DNA of 64,000 nt from Pseudogracilibacillus auburnensis. GTDB taxonomy: Bacteria; Bacillota; Bacilli; Bacillales; Amphibacillaceae. Under the pieces are notes generated by a model that saw only the letters and a program-made list of their open reading frames with translations, was not told the DNA's origin and made no database searches. How positions within the stretch are numbered: the stretch's first letter is position 1; each line of letters opens with the position of its first letter. The stretch lies in NCBI RefSeq assembly GCF_003201975.1, contig NZ_QJJQ01000001.1, positions 1 to 64,000 on the forward strand. Direction: 5' to 3'. This document shows, in pieces, positions 54,902 through 63,817 of the stretch. The position numbers and the translations under genes were made by a program.

Positions 54902-55918
54902 TTATTCTCCCTCCAATCTTTCTATACCGACTTCTTTGCTACGTAAAAACTGTAATGCTTCATCAACGATTTTTTCTTCGCCCGCTAAATGGATGACTAG
55001 GTTGCCGATGATGCCATTTTTTAATTCTATAATATTCGCTGTAAGGATGTTCGGTTTGACAGCGAATTGTTGTGTTAATTCAGCAAGGACTGGTTGTCCA
55101 GTGTTTTCACCGATAAAAGTCAGTCGGGCAACCACACCTTCTAAATTTAATTGTGAAATTAATGATGCTGATAATTTTCGTTGAGAAATGGTATTTAAAA
55201 ACTTCTGTGTTGTTGGATGTTCAGGATTTGCAAATAACTGAATGGCAGAGCCTTGTTCAATTACTTTTCCTTTTTCTAAGACAGAAACATTGTCACATAT
55301 TTTTTGAATGACATTCATTTCATGGGTGATAAGTAAAATAGTAATATTAAGTTCTTCATTAATTTTTAATAAGAGATCAAGAATCGAATCAGTCGTTTCT
55401 GGATCAAGTGCGCTTGTCGCTTCATCACTGAGTAAAACTTCTGGCTCTTGGGCTAACGCACGAGCGATGGCGACGCGCTGTTTTTGCCCTCCAGATAATT
55501 CAGATGGATAGGTGTGATGTTTATCGGTTAAATCAACAATCGATAAATACTTTTCTACTCGTTTATTTACTTCTTCTTTACTAAATCCTAGAAGCCTAAG
55601 TGGGATAGCAATATTATCGTAGACAGTTGCCGTTTTTAGTAAATTAAATCCTTGGAAAATCATCCCAATCTTCTTGCGGACATTGCGCAATTGGTTAGTT
55701 GAAAGTTTTGTCGTTTCTTGTCCGTCGATATATACTTTCCCACTAGAAGGGTTTTCTAATAAATTGACACATCGAATCAGTGTGCTTTTTCCCGCGCCAC
55801 TATACCCAATAACACCATGAATTTCCCCTTTTTTCACATGTAAATGGACATTTGAGACCGCCTCAATATCACCGTTTTTAGAAGGGAATACTTTTGATAT
55901 ATTTTCTAGTAAAATCAT
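54902..55918 (-). CDS. metN: Methionine ABC transporter ATP-binding protein MetN
   Basis: A 338-residue ATPase: Walker A GYSGAGKSTLIR, signature LSGGQKQRVAIARALAQ, Walker B EVLLSDEATSALD, switch ITHEM. The C-terminal 80 residues form the methionine-sensing NIL domain (GQPVLAELTQQFAVKPNILT). Confidence 0.9.
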   Translation of the reverse strand: MILLENISKVFPSKNGDIEAVSNVHLHVKKGEIHGVIGYSGAGKSTLIRCVNLLENPSSGKVYIDGQETTKLSTNQLRNVRKKIGMIFQGFNLLKTATVYDNIAIPLRLLGFSKEEVNKRVEKYLSIVDLTDKHHTYPSELSGGQKQRVAIARALAQEPEVLLSDEATSALDPETTDSILDLLLKINEELNITILLITHEMNVIQKICDNVSVLEKGKVIEQGSAIQLFANPEHPTTQKFLNTISQRKLSASLISQLNLEGVVARLTFIGENTGQPVLAELTQQFAVKPNILTANIIELKNGIIGNLVIHLAGEEKIVDEALQFLRSKEVGIERLEGE

Positions 55919-55984
55919 TTTGTTTTATCCTTCCTTTTTGAAAGAAAACGTTGCTAAGGATAGCAACGCTTTCTCATAAAGTTA

Positions 55985-56827
55985 CTAATCCCAGCTTGGG
56001 ATCATGGAACCTTTAAATTCTTCTTCAATAAATGCTTTGACCTCATCATTTTGATATGCCTTGACCAGTTTTTCAACGACTGGATCCTCGATATTTTCTG
56101 TACGAACAACTAAATAGTTAACATATGGTGAATCAGTTGATTCTAAAATGATCGCATCTTCTGTTGGAACTAGTCCTGCCTCAATCGCAAAGTTTGTATT
56201 AATGGCAGCAGCATCTAATTCACTAAGTTGTTTCGGAATTTGCGCAGCTTCTAATTCAATAAAATCAAGGTTTTTCGGATTATCTTCAATGTCCATAATC
56301 GAAGCATTTTCGTCTTTGCCTTCTTTTAATGTAATATATCCAGCTTTTTCTAAAATGTAAAGAGCACGAGAACCGTTTGTTGGGTCATTTGGTAAACCAA
56401 TTTTTGCACCATCTGGTAGATCATCGAAGTTGTCGTATTCCTCTGAGTACACGCCCATTGGGTTTAAAATTGTTTTTCCAACAACGGATAAATCCGTATC
56501 ATGATCTTCGTTAAATTGATCTAAGAATGGTTTATGTTGATAGCTGTTTGCATCTAAATCTCCCTCAGCTAAAGCAGTGTTTGGTAAAATATAATCAGAG
56601 AATACTTTTAATTCAATTTCTAGTCCTTCTTCCGCAGCAACTTCGACTACTTTTTCCATAATTTGTTCTTGTGGACCTGCAGTTGTACCGATAACTAACT
56701 TTTCTTCACTTAATGCGTTGCTTTCACTTTCTTTTTCCTTGTCGTTACTACTTTCATTTTTGTCACCACAAGCAGCAAGTATTCCAACTAATAGAATGAT
56801 AGATAAAATAAAACTTAGTTTCTTCAT
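55985..56827 (-). CDS. metQ: Methionine-binding lipoprotein MetQ
   Basis: A 280-residue NlpA-type lipoprotein (lipobox LVGILAACG, Cys about 20). Characteristic segments: LVIGTTAGPQEQIMEKVVEV, ANSYQHKPFLDQFNEDHDTD, IGLPNDPTNGSRALYILEKA and TNFAIEAGLVPTEDAIILES. First gene of the operon after the riboswitch. AGGAGGAAAG precedes the ATG. Confidence 0.9.
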   Translation of the reverse strand: MKKLSFILSIILLVGILAACGDKNESSNDKEKESESNALSEEKLVIGTTAGPQEQIMEKVVEVAAEEGLEIELKVFSDYILPNTALAEGDLDANSYQHKPFLDQFNEDHDTDLSVVGKTILNPMGVYSEEYDNFDDLPDGAKIGLPNDPTNGSRALYILEKAGYITLKEGKDENASIMDIEDNPKNLDFIELEAAQIPKQLSELDAAAINTNFAIEAGLVPTEDAIILESTDSPYVNYLVVRTENIEDPVVEKLVKAYQNDEVKAFIEEEFKGSMIPSWD

Positions 56828-56872
56828 GGATCTTTCCTCCTGATGAAAAATATATTTAGTAATGTCGATAAG

Positions 56873-56906
56873 AAAAAGCCTCTCTTTTCAAACAGAAAGA
56901 GAGGCT
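56873..56906 (-). terminator. Riboswitch-controlled terminator
   Basis: On the minus strand AGCCTCTCTTTC, a short loop, GAAAAGAGAGGCTTTTT. Formed when SAM is bound, it stops transcription before metQ. Confidence 0.85.
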
Positions 56907-56931
56907 CGTAAATGTAAATTTTAGTAGCACT

Positions 56932-57040
56932 CTCTTATCTATCAAAACAATTGTTTTGCAGGAATTAGCACCTTTCTATCCGAATGATAGATGGTTGCCG
57001 AGCTTCATCGGGCCAGTCCCTCAGCTTCTCTTGATAAGAG
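56932..57040 (-). promoter_or_regulatory. SAM-I (S-box) riboswitch aptamer
   Basis: On the minus strand the aptamer opens CTCTTATCAAGAG, then GAGGGACTGGCCCGATGAAG, CGGCAACC, a variable hairpin, GGTGCTAATTCCTGC, and closes GATAAGAGAG. These are the conserved S-box blocks in order. The closing arm pairs with the opening CTCTTATC. High SAM should turn off metQNI and any genes read with it. Confidence 0.95.
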
Positions 57041-57078
57041 ATTTGATATTTAATTATCGAAAAATTACTCTTATCCAA

Positions 57079-57107
57079 ATTTACAACAGAAATTAAAATT
57101 TGTCAAA
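57079..57107 (-). promoter_or_regulatory. Sigma-A promoter of the S-box operon
   Basis: On the minus strand TTGACA (57107-57102), 17 bp, TAAATT (57084-57079), about 40 bp before the aptamer. Confidence 0.75.
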
Positions 57108-57109
57108 GA

Positions 57110-57600
57110 TAATCGATTTTGAATGTAAAAATGAGTTTAGACTTTAGTGGTTAGTTGGAAATAAGGGGATGGTTCGTTTTTTCTATTTCAGGGTTGCACC
57201 ATCCGAAAAGAATCTATGTTAAGGTCAAAAAATATAGGGGTAAACGAATAGTAGTGATCAAGTCTAGCTTTAAAAATGATGAAAATATGTTGCAGATAAA
57301 TTTCGGTACCGGTGAAATAATTTGAGAAACAATGATTCAAATTATTCTGGTGAAACGATCTATTATTCAGGTGTTCTCCAATTTGTTCGATAGAACTTTC
57401 GGGGGTTTTGGATTTGTTCAGTAGAAATGCATTTTCCTTCAGCGCATCATTTGTACTTTGTTTATCGAAACTTTACAAGCTTTTCAATGAATCATAACGC
57501 TTTTTTACAATAGCTTAATATAATAAAATTGAATCCAATACTATATTTTAAGCAAGGAGGGAATGGTGCATATGCTAAGTAGCTTCTAGTGTATGCTTAC
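57110..57600. other. Intergenic stretch with one inverted repeat
   Basis: AATAATTTGA (57316-57325) and TCAAATTATT (57337-57346) form a 10 bp stem. No gene is supported. TAATATAATAAAATTG near 57518 could be a -10 for the debris that follows. Confidence 0.35.
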
Positions 57601-57639
57601 CGTTTAAAGAAAAAAATTATGTAAATATCTTTTTTTAAA

Positions 57640-58136
57640 AAATATTCATTTTCTTGTTAGCAATAGCTGTCATATTCCCAATTATAACTCGGTTTTGGTT
57701 TCCTGAACTAGTCATAGTGACTAGCATCACTTGTGGGGGGGTTCTAGCTATTTTTTTAATTGTTGCAGTGTTTATTCGTTGGCTCGTTTTAGGATAAGGA
57801 AGAAGTTGAAGAAAAAAAGGGGTAAAGACAAATGCTAAGATTAAGTCTGTTATTTTAGAGGATGGGCATTATCATGGGCATAGTGGAATTTGGAGTAATA
57901 TTCTGTATATGGAAGTGGAAGCAAAGGACGAAAATGGCCGGCCATTTACTACACATTTAATGGAATATATTCTTTATTTTAAAATATATGATTATAAAAA
58001 AGGAACAATTATCCCAATTTTGTATAATCCCAAAAAGCATAAACAAGCAATTTTAGAACCGAGCCACTACCTTCCTTACCTAGAGGAAGAGAGAAAAAGA
58101 AAACATCATATGTTAAATACTGATGCAGGAGATTGA
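57640..58136 (+). pseudogene. Remnant of a small two-span membrane protein
   Basis: About 57640-57797 reads IFIFLLAIAVIFPIITRFWF and a second hydrophobic span ending RWLVLG-stop, without a start codon. A different frame then reads NAKIKSVILEDGHYHGHSGI and continues to 58136 (MEVEAKDENGRPFTTHLM ... PILYNPKKHKQAILEPSHY). Two membrane spans followed by a YNPxxP-like domain suggest a DUF3592-like protein broken by indels. I do not recognise it firmly. Confidence 0.35.
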
Positions 58137-58438
58137 TGTTGAAATAGGGTAAAAGTATATCATTATTATTAATTTATGATGAAAATGGACCTTTTCCATC
58201 GATAGTTTATTTAAAGGAAATAGAGTGCTTTAATAGAGATGTTCATTAAGAATGCAGATACTTTTGGCATAACTAATTTTCATTACAGCCCATCATACTA
58301 GGCGGAACCCTTTATTTTCAGTTTAAAAAGAATCCCATTCTTACTACATAAACGCAACTTTAAACGTTAATTCCTAGAGCATGGTGAATGTCCATGTTTC
58401 TAATCCTTATTTCCTTTCCAAATAACATGACTCTTTTT

Positions 58439-58783
58439 CTAGGAGAGATCACCAATTAATACTATTCCATTTTCATCTAACATTTTGATGTCATAATAAT
58501 ATAAAACCCCATTTGGATCATGAAATTCTATAACGACTCCTTCATCTGCTTTTCTTAGAAGATAGTCAAAATACTCCCCATATTCATCAACAAAAACAGT
58601 ATCCTCATTAATAAATTCAATTCCATCATCAAATGGAGGGCATAAAGGATCTCCTGTTACTTCTTCATTTATATACCCAGCAGTTCCAACTCAATGCCCA
58701 CCGATTAAATCGTTTTCAGCTATATCGTTGCTACACCCACTTATAAAAATAATGAATCCCATAAGTAACCAACCCTTTTTCAA
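58439..58783 (-). pseudogene. Small lipoprotein gene with an internal stop, beside the LXG gene
   Basis: From TTG 58783 the minus strand reads KKGWLLMGFIIFISGCSND, a lipoprotein signal with lipobox ISGC. It then reads through ENDLIGGH to TGA (58693-58691) and continues open as VGTAGYINEEVTGDPLCPPF ... DIKMLDENGIVLIGDLS to TAG at 58441-58439. One base change (TGA from TGG) would join a 114-residue acidic lipoprotein. It starts 17 bp after the LXG gene and could be its immunity or partner protein. The gap 58137-58438 shows no other gene apart from a repeat fragment at about 58338. Confidence 0.6.
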
Positions 58784-58799
58784 GTTAACCGAAATGTAC

Positions 58800-60551
58800 T
58801 CAATCAGCTTCTTTTACCAAATCATCAACCATAGTCCCATCCTTTAAAATTCCATCTTGAATATAATTTGTTAGATCTGAGCCATATTTAAGTTTAATCT
58901 TCTCTAAATAGTCAGCTATTTTAAACCAATCATCCGTTTGAATTAATTTATTTAGATAGGGGATTTCACGATTACTCGAAAAAACTTCTTTCCAACGTTC
59001 AATCATTTCATATGTTTTATCGGTTGGATAAAGTTGCATATCTAAAGTTTCACCTGCACTTGGGACGGAATGGCTTTTAGAAAGTGTGAATTCCAAGTTT
59101 AATCTACTTGAAGCTAATAATATCTTTTCAACAGCTATTTTTTGATCCAGTTCACTTTTCACTGAGCCATACTCTGATGCTGATTTTACAATGTCCACCG
59201 CATCACCAGCCTTTAGAGTGCTCATTACTTTTGAAAAAACGTTGCCAATGAATTTTTTAGTTAAAAAATCAGATGTATAAGTTGCTTGTTGATCTTTTAT
59301 TTCATTTAATGGTTGATTTATTCGATCAGAAGCTGCGTCTGTTCCAACGTAATACGTTATTTCCGACAAACTGTAGTTGTTCACGGTATAATTTTCTGAG
59401 TCAAAAACCCATTCTCTAAATCTTTGCTTATCCATGACATCCTCATCTATATTATATTTTGCTGTTTGTAGGGCGGAAAATAGATAGTGGCTCGGAATAT
59501 CTTCACGATTTTTCTTATACTCTAGTTTATCGACTGTAACGATAATATTATTTTCCATCGTAGTGTAATAATGATGTAATAGAATTAAATATGTTTTCAA
59601 CTTAGCTCTCGTATCATTGTTAAGATAACTTTGGCTTGGTCTTGCATTTCCAAGGTATAAATAGGCTTGGATGTTGGTCATCTCTTCTTCTAACGTATCT
59701 TTTGTAATCACCACTTTTGCATTTAAACGTTCTTTTAGTTTATCAATATTTTCTCCAGTTATAAAAGTAGCAATATCCTCAATTTCTTCTTTCATGTTTT
59801 TGTCTAGATAGATATTTTGAAAGAAATTATAAAGCATTTCCCGTTCATCAGCATTTAGTACTTCATCTTTTGCGACTTTTTCTAAAAGGGAAGGAAACAA
59901 TCCGCCGTCTAAAAAAAGCATTTCTTTTAAGGAAATAATAGAAGTTGTCCTCGTGTGGACAAAACGGGCTTCCCCAGTTCGGCTTTTTAGTTCATTCATC
60001 AGAAGGTTAATATGATGAAGTAGTTCCTTAGTTTGAGGGTCTATATGTTGATTTGCAAATACATCCAAATTAATATTCAAGTAATGGATCGTTTGATGGA
60101 GAGTTTCTTTTGACATATCAGTGGCTGAAAATGAGGGATTAGTAATGTACACAAGAGGAGACACACTGTCAATAATGTTGCTGCTTTCTTCGGCATGTCC
60201 CCTAAGAAAAGTGAAAATGGTTTCGAATTCTCTTTTTAATCCTTCTAGATACCAGCTTGATATTCTTGCTGATTCGCTCGCATCAACATTTGACTGAAAA
60301 TGATCCATGTTTCGTTCTAAACTCTCATGTAAGTGAATGAATAATTGTTGAAAGGAGGCAATGATGATTTGATGGACATTGGCCAAATAATTTTTAACGG
60401 AAGTTGCAGAATCACCTGTAAAGGATTCCATCGCAGCGAATTTATTAATATGTTTACTAATCGTATTTAAATCGTTCATCACTATATCCCGTGTGGTAGC
60501 TATCTTTTCTGCTAGCGCCATAATCTCAGCTAAATCAACCTTTTGATTCAT
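58800..60551 (-). CDS. LXG-domain protein, candidate type VII secretion effector
   Basis: A 583-residue protein. Residues about 1-200 fit the LXG domain: MNQKVDLAEIMALAEKIATT, a long helical hairpin with FTGDSATSVKNYLANVHQII, and FQSNVDASESARISSWYLEG. LXG proteins are targeted to the type VII secretion system and usually end in a toxin. The remaining ~380 residues are mostly helical and charged. I find no HNH, ADP-ribosyl, NADase or lipase motif. ATG 60551 follows GGAGAG; the ATG at 60566 overlaps that site. No WXG100/Lap partner gene is adjacent; a broken lipoprotein gene follows. Confidence 0.7.
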   Translation of the reverse strand: MNQKVDLAEIMALAEKIATTRDIVMNDLNTISKHINKFAAMESFTGDSATSVKNYLANVHQIIIASFQQLFIHLHESLERNMDHFQSNVDASESARISSWYLEGLKREFETIFTFLRGHAEESSNIIDSVSPLVYITNPSFSATDMSKETLHQTIHYLNINLDVFANQHIDPQTKELLHHINLLMNELKSRTGEARFVHTRTTSIISLKEMLFLDGGLFPSLLEKVAKDEVLNADEREMLYNFFQNIYLDKNMKEEIEDIATFITGENIDKLKERLNAKVVITKDTLEEEMTNIQAYLYLGNARPSQSYLNNDTRAKLKTYLILLHHYYTTMENNIIVTVDKLEYKKNREDIPSHYLFSALQTAKYNIDEDVMDKQRFREWVFDSENYTVNNYSLSEITYYVGTDAASDRINQPLNEIKDQQATYTSDFLTKKFIGNVFSKVMSTLKAGDAVDIVKSASEYGSVKSELDQKIAVEKILLASSRLNLEFTLSKSHSVPSAGETLDMQLYPTDKTYEMIERWKEVFSSNREIPYLNKLIQTDDWFKIADYLEKIKLKYGSDLTNYIQDGILKDGTMVDDLVKEAD

Positions 60552-60736
60552 CGGATGTCTCTCCAATCCTATATATATCGATGATCTGTTCCATCTTTAT
60601 GTATGTATTTATTAGATTAGATTACCATTTTTTATTCTATGTTTCATGAGGAATTCGACACAGTCGAAATGTCTCTGGTAAATGATACCGCTTCTTTATA
60701 CCTGTTTTTGTCGTTACTTCTTTTAGGCGAGGATTA

Positions 60737-60745
60737 TGCTATAAT
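60737..60745 (+). promoter_or_regulatory. Extended -10 promoter
   Basis: TGCTATAAT, a TGn-TATAAT extended -10, lies 36 bp before the GTG at 60782. The -35 is poor. Confidence 0.55.
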
Positions 60746-60781
60746 GCAATGTACATATTTAATAGAAAGTAGGTATTTCGG

Positions 60782-61120
60782 GTGGATTACATAAATGTCG
60801 ATCCTAAACATCTTCGTCGGATCAGTTTTTGGGGGAGATTTTTAGGTGCTGTAATAGGAATTGCAGGTGTCATTGTTGCGATACAAGGACTTTTTACAAC
60901 AGTAATCGGAGTCATTCCAGGGTTGGTCACGTTGTTGTTAGCACACTTTATTTTTCATTCGGGAGCTCGAGCAAATAAGTTTTTAAAATCTGAACGACAT
61001 GATGTAAAAGCGTTGGATGAACTTTTAAATAATGTAAGTTACTTTTTACTTATCAATGGGATATTACTTATTACTTCAATTATATTCTATATCGTTTTCT
61101 TTTTACTTACTGTGGAGTAA
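60782..61120 (+). CDS. Small membrane protein, DUF5362-like
   Basis: A 112-residue protein with three hydrophobic segments (LGAVIGIAGVIVAIQGLF, GVIPGLVTLLLAHFIF, SYFLLINGILLITSIIFYIV). The layout WGRFLGAVIG...IPGLVTLLLAH...ALDELLNN is like DUF5362 proteins. Function unknown. GTG start after AAGTAGG. Confidence 0.6.
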   Translation: MDYINVDPKHLRRISFWGRFLGAVIGIAGVIVAIQGLFTTVIGVIPGLVTLLLAHFIFHSGARANKFLKSERHDVKALDELLNNVSYFLLINGILLITSIIFYIVFFLLTVE

Positions 61121-61138
61121 GATCAAATGGTCGAAGTT

Positions 61139-61195
61139 AGACGCGTTTTTTTCGCATGACTAGATAGTTTTCGTCTACCGAAAAAAAGTGCGTCT
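61139..61195 (+). terminator. Long hairpin after the small membrane protein gene
   Basis: AGACGCGTTTTTTTCG pairs with CGAAAAAAAGTGCGTCT (about 14 bp with one bulge) around 24 bases. It has no T run after it on +, so its strength as a terminator is uncertain. Confidence 0.5.
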
Positions 61196-62077
61196 ATAAA
61201 ATAAGAGTAAGCGTTTAGATAAATGTTGCTTTTCCATGTTAATTATTATTAAACCGTATGAAGGTAAACGAATGGGGACTATAGCATTCGGCACATACGA
61301 TTTTAGAGAACGATACAATCGGTACTCCGCAGTCAATCCATCTTCTTTTCCCACTTTTTCAGTTAAACGGAGCATTTGTCTTCGTTTCCGGCTTTCTCGG
61401 TACACAAGAGGTAAATACCACCTCATCTAAATGTCTAAAGGATACGGCATTTTTCTGACTACATTTTTGCCATCACGAACAATGATATGAATATTTGCCA
61501 AAAATTTAGTCATTACTTGTCGTATTTATTTTGCCTAAATAATAGATTTAGTTGCCTCGCTAATTTTTCTCTTTTTGCATGATTTCTCTTCTTTTCTATT
61601 CACCATCGGCGTCATGTTTACATATTGCTTCACACAACGATATCTTTCGTTTCTCGCTTCGGCTCCATCCGTTTTGTATGATTTGCCTCTATATTTATAA
61701 TCAATTAACAAAATATTTTCGATTTTTTATCGTTTTACCTTAGTTTGGATGAGCCGAAAGTTGGGAGAACGCTCTAAAATGTGGTAATTGGTCATAATAC
61801 CTTTCTAATGACGGAAAAGAATAACAAATTAGCAAACAATGATTGATAAGTTGGTCAACTGTTGTTTCATCGCGAATCTTTTTTATAAGGAAATTTATAT
61901 GAAAATGGTGTCATTATGTCTGAATAGGTAAAAGGTCATATAGGTAAAGGAGTATATTGGAATAAAAATCGATGGATAAGTTTTGGGTATAAAATTCAAA
62001 TAGTTAATCATTAAGGATCATTCACTCTTTTGAAGTATTCATGACGATTAACACAATATGACGCTTATGTTAAAAAA
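61196..62077. other. Long stretch without a supported gene
   Basis: Open frames at 61175-61426 (-) and 61236-61430 (+) overlap each other and have no ribosome site. A minus-strand frame at about 61560-61715 (YKYRGKSYKTDGAEARNERY) is charged and unrecognised, probably debris. No structure stands out. Confidence 0.35.
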
Positions 62078-62140
62078 ACACATTTAGTGTTGATTTTTTA
62101 GGGAAAATGCACTATTATATGTAAATAACACGTTTAGTGT
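62078..62140 (+). promoter_or_regulatory. Promoter flanked by two copies of one palindrome
   Basis: ACACATTTAGTGT (62078-62090) and ACACGTTTAGTGT (62128-62140) differ at one base and start exactly 50 bp apart. Between them, TTGATT (62090-62095), 17 bp, TATTAT (62113-62118) form a sigma-A promoter. One palindrome touches the -35 and the other follows the expected start point, the classic layout for a repressor. The repressor is unknown. Confidence 0.65.
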
Positions 62141-62159
62141 AAACAAAAGGAATTGGAAT

Positions 62160-62273
62160 TTGATAGATGGACCTGTTGATAAGGGGAGATATTTTTATAA
62201 AAATTACAAAGGTGTCATATGTTATCGTGAACAAAAAATTAAGTTCTTATCGGAAATCTATCTTTCAAGTTAA
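62160..62273 (+). CDS. Possible 37-residue small protein
   Basis: TTG 62160 follows AAAAGG by about 9 bp and reads IDGPVDKGRYFYKNYKGVIC to TAA at 62271-62273. It lies directly after the double-operator promoter and 23 bp before the sda-like gene. It is basic and aromatic, with no known family. It may be a leader peptide or chance. Confidence 0.3.
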   Translation: MIDGPVDKGRYFYKNYKGVICYREQKIKFLSEIYLSS

Positions 62274-62296
62274 TTGTATTAGAAAAGGTGAAAAAA

Positions 62297-62455
62297 TTGG
62301 GTGTAGATAAGCATAAAAACAGATCGATCCGTTTTCCAGCTCTAAGTGATGATTTAATCAAAGAAGCATATGAAAAAGCGAATCAATTATGCTTAAATGA
62401 ACAGTTTATTCATTTATTAAAAGAGGAAATGATCGATCGGCAATTGGAGAAATAA
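62297..62455 (+). CDS. sda: Sda-like sporulation histidine kinase inhibitor
   Basis: A 52-residue protein whose core LSDDLIKEAYEKANQLCLNE followed by QFIHLLKEEMIDRQL aligns without gaps to Bacillus subtilis Sda ([35 protein letters not shown]). Sda is a helical hairpin that blocks the sporulation kinase KinA when replication is disturbed. TTG 62297 lies 6 bp after AAAGGTG; GTG 62288 in the same frame is possible. It has a longer N-terminus (GVDKHKNRSIRFPA) than B. subtilis Sda. Control by the palindromic promoter upstream differs from the DnaA-box control described for B. subtilis. Confidence 0.75.
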   Translation: MGVDKHKNRSIRFPALSDDLIKEAYEKANQLCLNEQFIHLLKEEMIDRQLEK

Positions 62456-62529
62456 GACAATGAAAGGAAGTGGAGGAATAAAAACAGAGCAGGGAAATGA
62501 GATGTCTTCAACTTGCAGGGGGGTCAAAA

Positions 62530-62625
62530 TAGGACTGCGAACGATACATCGTGCAAGAATCCCACTCATCAAATCATAAGGTTGAGGACTTGAGGCTTTA
62601 GCCATGGGAGTCTCAAACGGTTCAT
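62530..62625. mobile_element. Possible right-end relic of an IS200/IS605-type element
   Basis: The plus strand reads ERYIVQESHSSNHKVEDLRL then stop, followed by a stem built from AATCCCACTC and CATGGGAGTC. This resembles the 3' end of a tnpB gene with its subterminal hairpin. No other part of such an element is seen. Confidence 0.3.
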
Positions 62626-62686
62626 GTAGCTATAGTAACAGGCGACATTGTTACATGTTTAAGTTAATTGTTTTGGGGGAATATCT

Positions 62687-63045
62687 TTACATCTCTATTT
62701 TTGTACTAGCATTTGAATGAGGTGCTGTTTTATATACACCATGTGAAACGGCCAAATCATCATAGGCAGCACCAACTGATTTAAAAAAGACTATTTCCTC
62801 TGTATTTTCATGATCAGTCATTTGATTTGTCACTAACTCCATTAATTCCCCTTGATTGTTTTCACCGGACCATTTCGGTTATTTTGCTGCGTGAACAAGT
62901 TCTCCGGCTTCTTCTTTCACCCCTTTTACATCATCGATATTATTTCCTTATCCAAATTAGAAATTGCCTGCTTCATTCATAAAATTGTTGAATTTCTTTT
63001 TCATTTAATAGAATCAACAAATTCTTGCCTTTTTCAAGTAATAGA
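62687..63045 (-). pseudogene. Ornithine cyclodeaminase-family relic
   Basis: On the minus strand the start LLILLNEKEIQQFYE, then in another frame MKQAISNLDKEIISM, matches the N-terminus of ornithine cyclodeaminase-type enzymes. After a large internal loss the C-terminus TEEIVFFKSVGAAYDDLAVS-HGVYKTA remains, up to TAA at 62689. The NAD-binding middle is missing and there is a stop in the remaining part. It is non-functional. Confidence 0.65.
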
Positions 63046-63319
63046 TTGATCACCTTTAGAAAACCGGTGTTGTTAAAGAAGCAAATTGCATATATGTAGT
63101 TTTTAAATGCGACACATAACCGTGGAACCAGCACATAATCCTCAAAATTAGTAACTCCCACTGTCAAATATCTCTCATTTGCCTCTTACTGACACGATCA
63201 TTCTTTCCCCGTATTATAAATTCATTATTATGTTGGATTGAATAAAGTTTTTTTTCGTATTACGATAGAGGTAGGTTTATCCTGTCACCATTTCAAGAGA
63301 AGAGTAGGAGCGTGATATT
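63046..63319. other. Intergenic stretch
   Basis: No gene supported. AGTAGGAG at about 63303-63310 is the ribosome site of the next gene. Confidence 0.3.
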
Positions 63320-63817
63320 TTGTTCACAGATATACAAACGCCACAAAAGAAATTATCGAAGGATATAGTGAAGGTAACGATTATTAGTGAATTAATTAGT
63401 AATAGTATTGGGTTTATTGTGCTTGGCGTTTTATTTTATTTAGATGATCGATTTTCTTGGAAGGATTGGATCGGTTGGATTTTAATTGCAATTACTGTTA
63501 TTGCTATTCTTGCAGCTGTTTGGTCTACTCTGATTCGTCCCTTTTTGCTGTATAAATATACGCGCTACCATGTGGATGAAGAGTTTTTACAATTGAAAAC
63601 AGGGGCTTTAAATGAAACACATGAACTTGTACCGATGACTAAAATCCAAGCTGTCGAAACGAATCAAGGACCGATCATGCGAAAGTATGGACTGTATTCG
63701 ATTTCCATTGAAACGATGGGATCGAGCCATGCAATATCTGGGTTACAGCGGGATGTGGCGATGGAGTTAAGAAATAAAATTGCGCATTACGCAAAAATAA
63801 AGGAAGTAGAATCATGA
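63320..63817 (+). CDS. PH-domain membrane protein, YdbS type
   Basis: A 165-residue protein with two N-terminal spans (SELISNSIGFIVLGVLFYL and WIGWILIAITVIAILAAVWS), followed by a bacterial PH (bPH2) domain: YHVDEEFLQLKTGALNETHE, VPMTKIQAVETNQGPIMRKY. In Bacillus ydbS and ydbT form a pair. TTG start nine bases after AGGAG. It overlaps the next gene by ATGA. Confidence 0.75.
   Translation: MFTDIQTPQKKLSKDIVKVTIISELISNSIGFIVLGVLFYLDDRFSWKDWIGWILIAITVIAILAAVWSTLIRPFLLYKYTRYHVDEEFLQLKTGALNETHELVPMTKIQAVETNQGPIMRKYGLYSISIETMGSSHAISGLQRDVAMELRNKIAHYAKIKEVES

Noticed and set aside
61175-61430. Overlapping open frames on both strands
   Set aside because: Neither has a ribosome site or recognisable motif, and they exclude each other.
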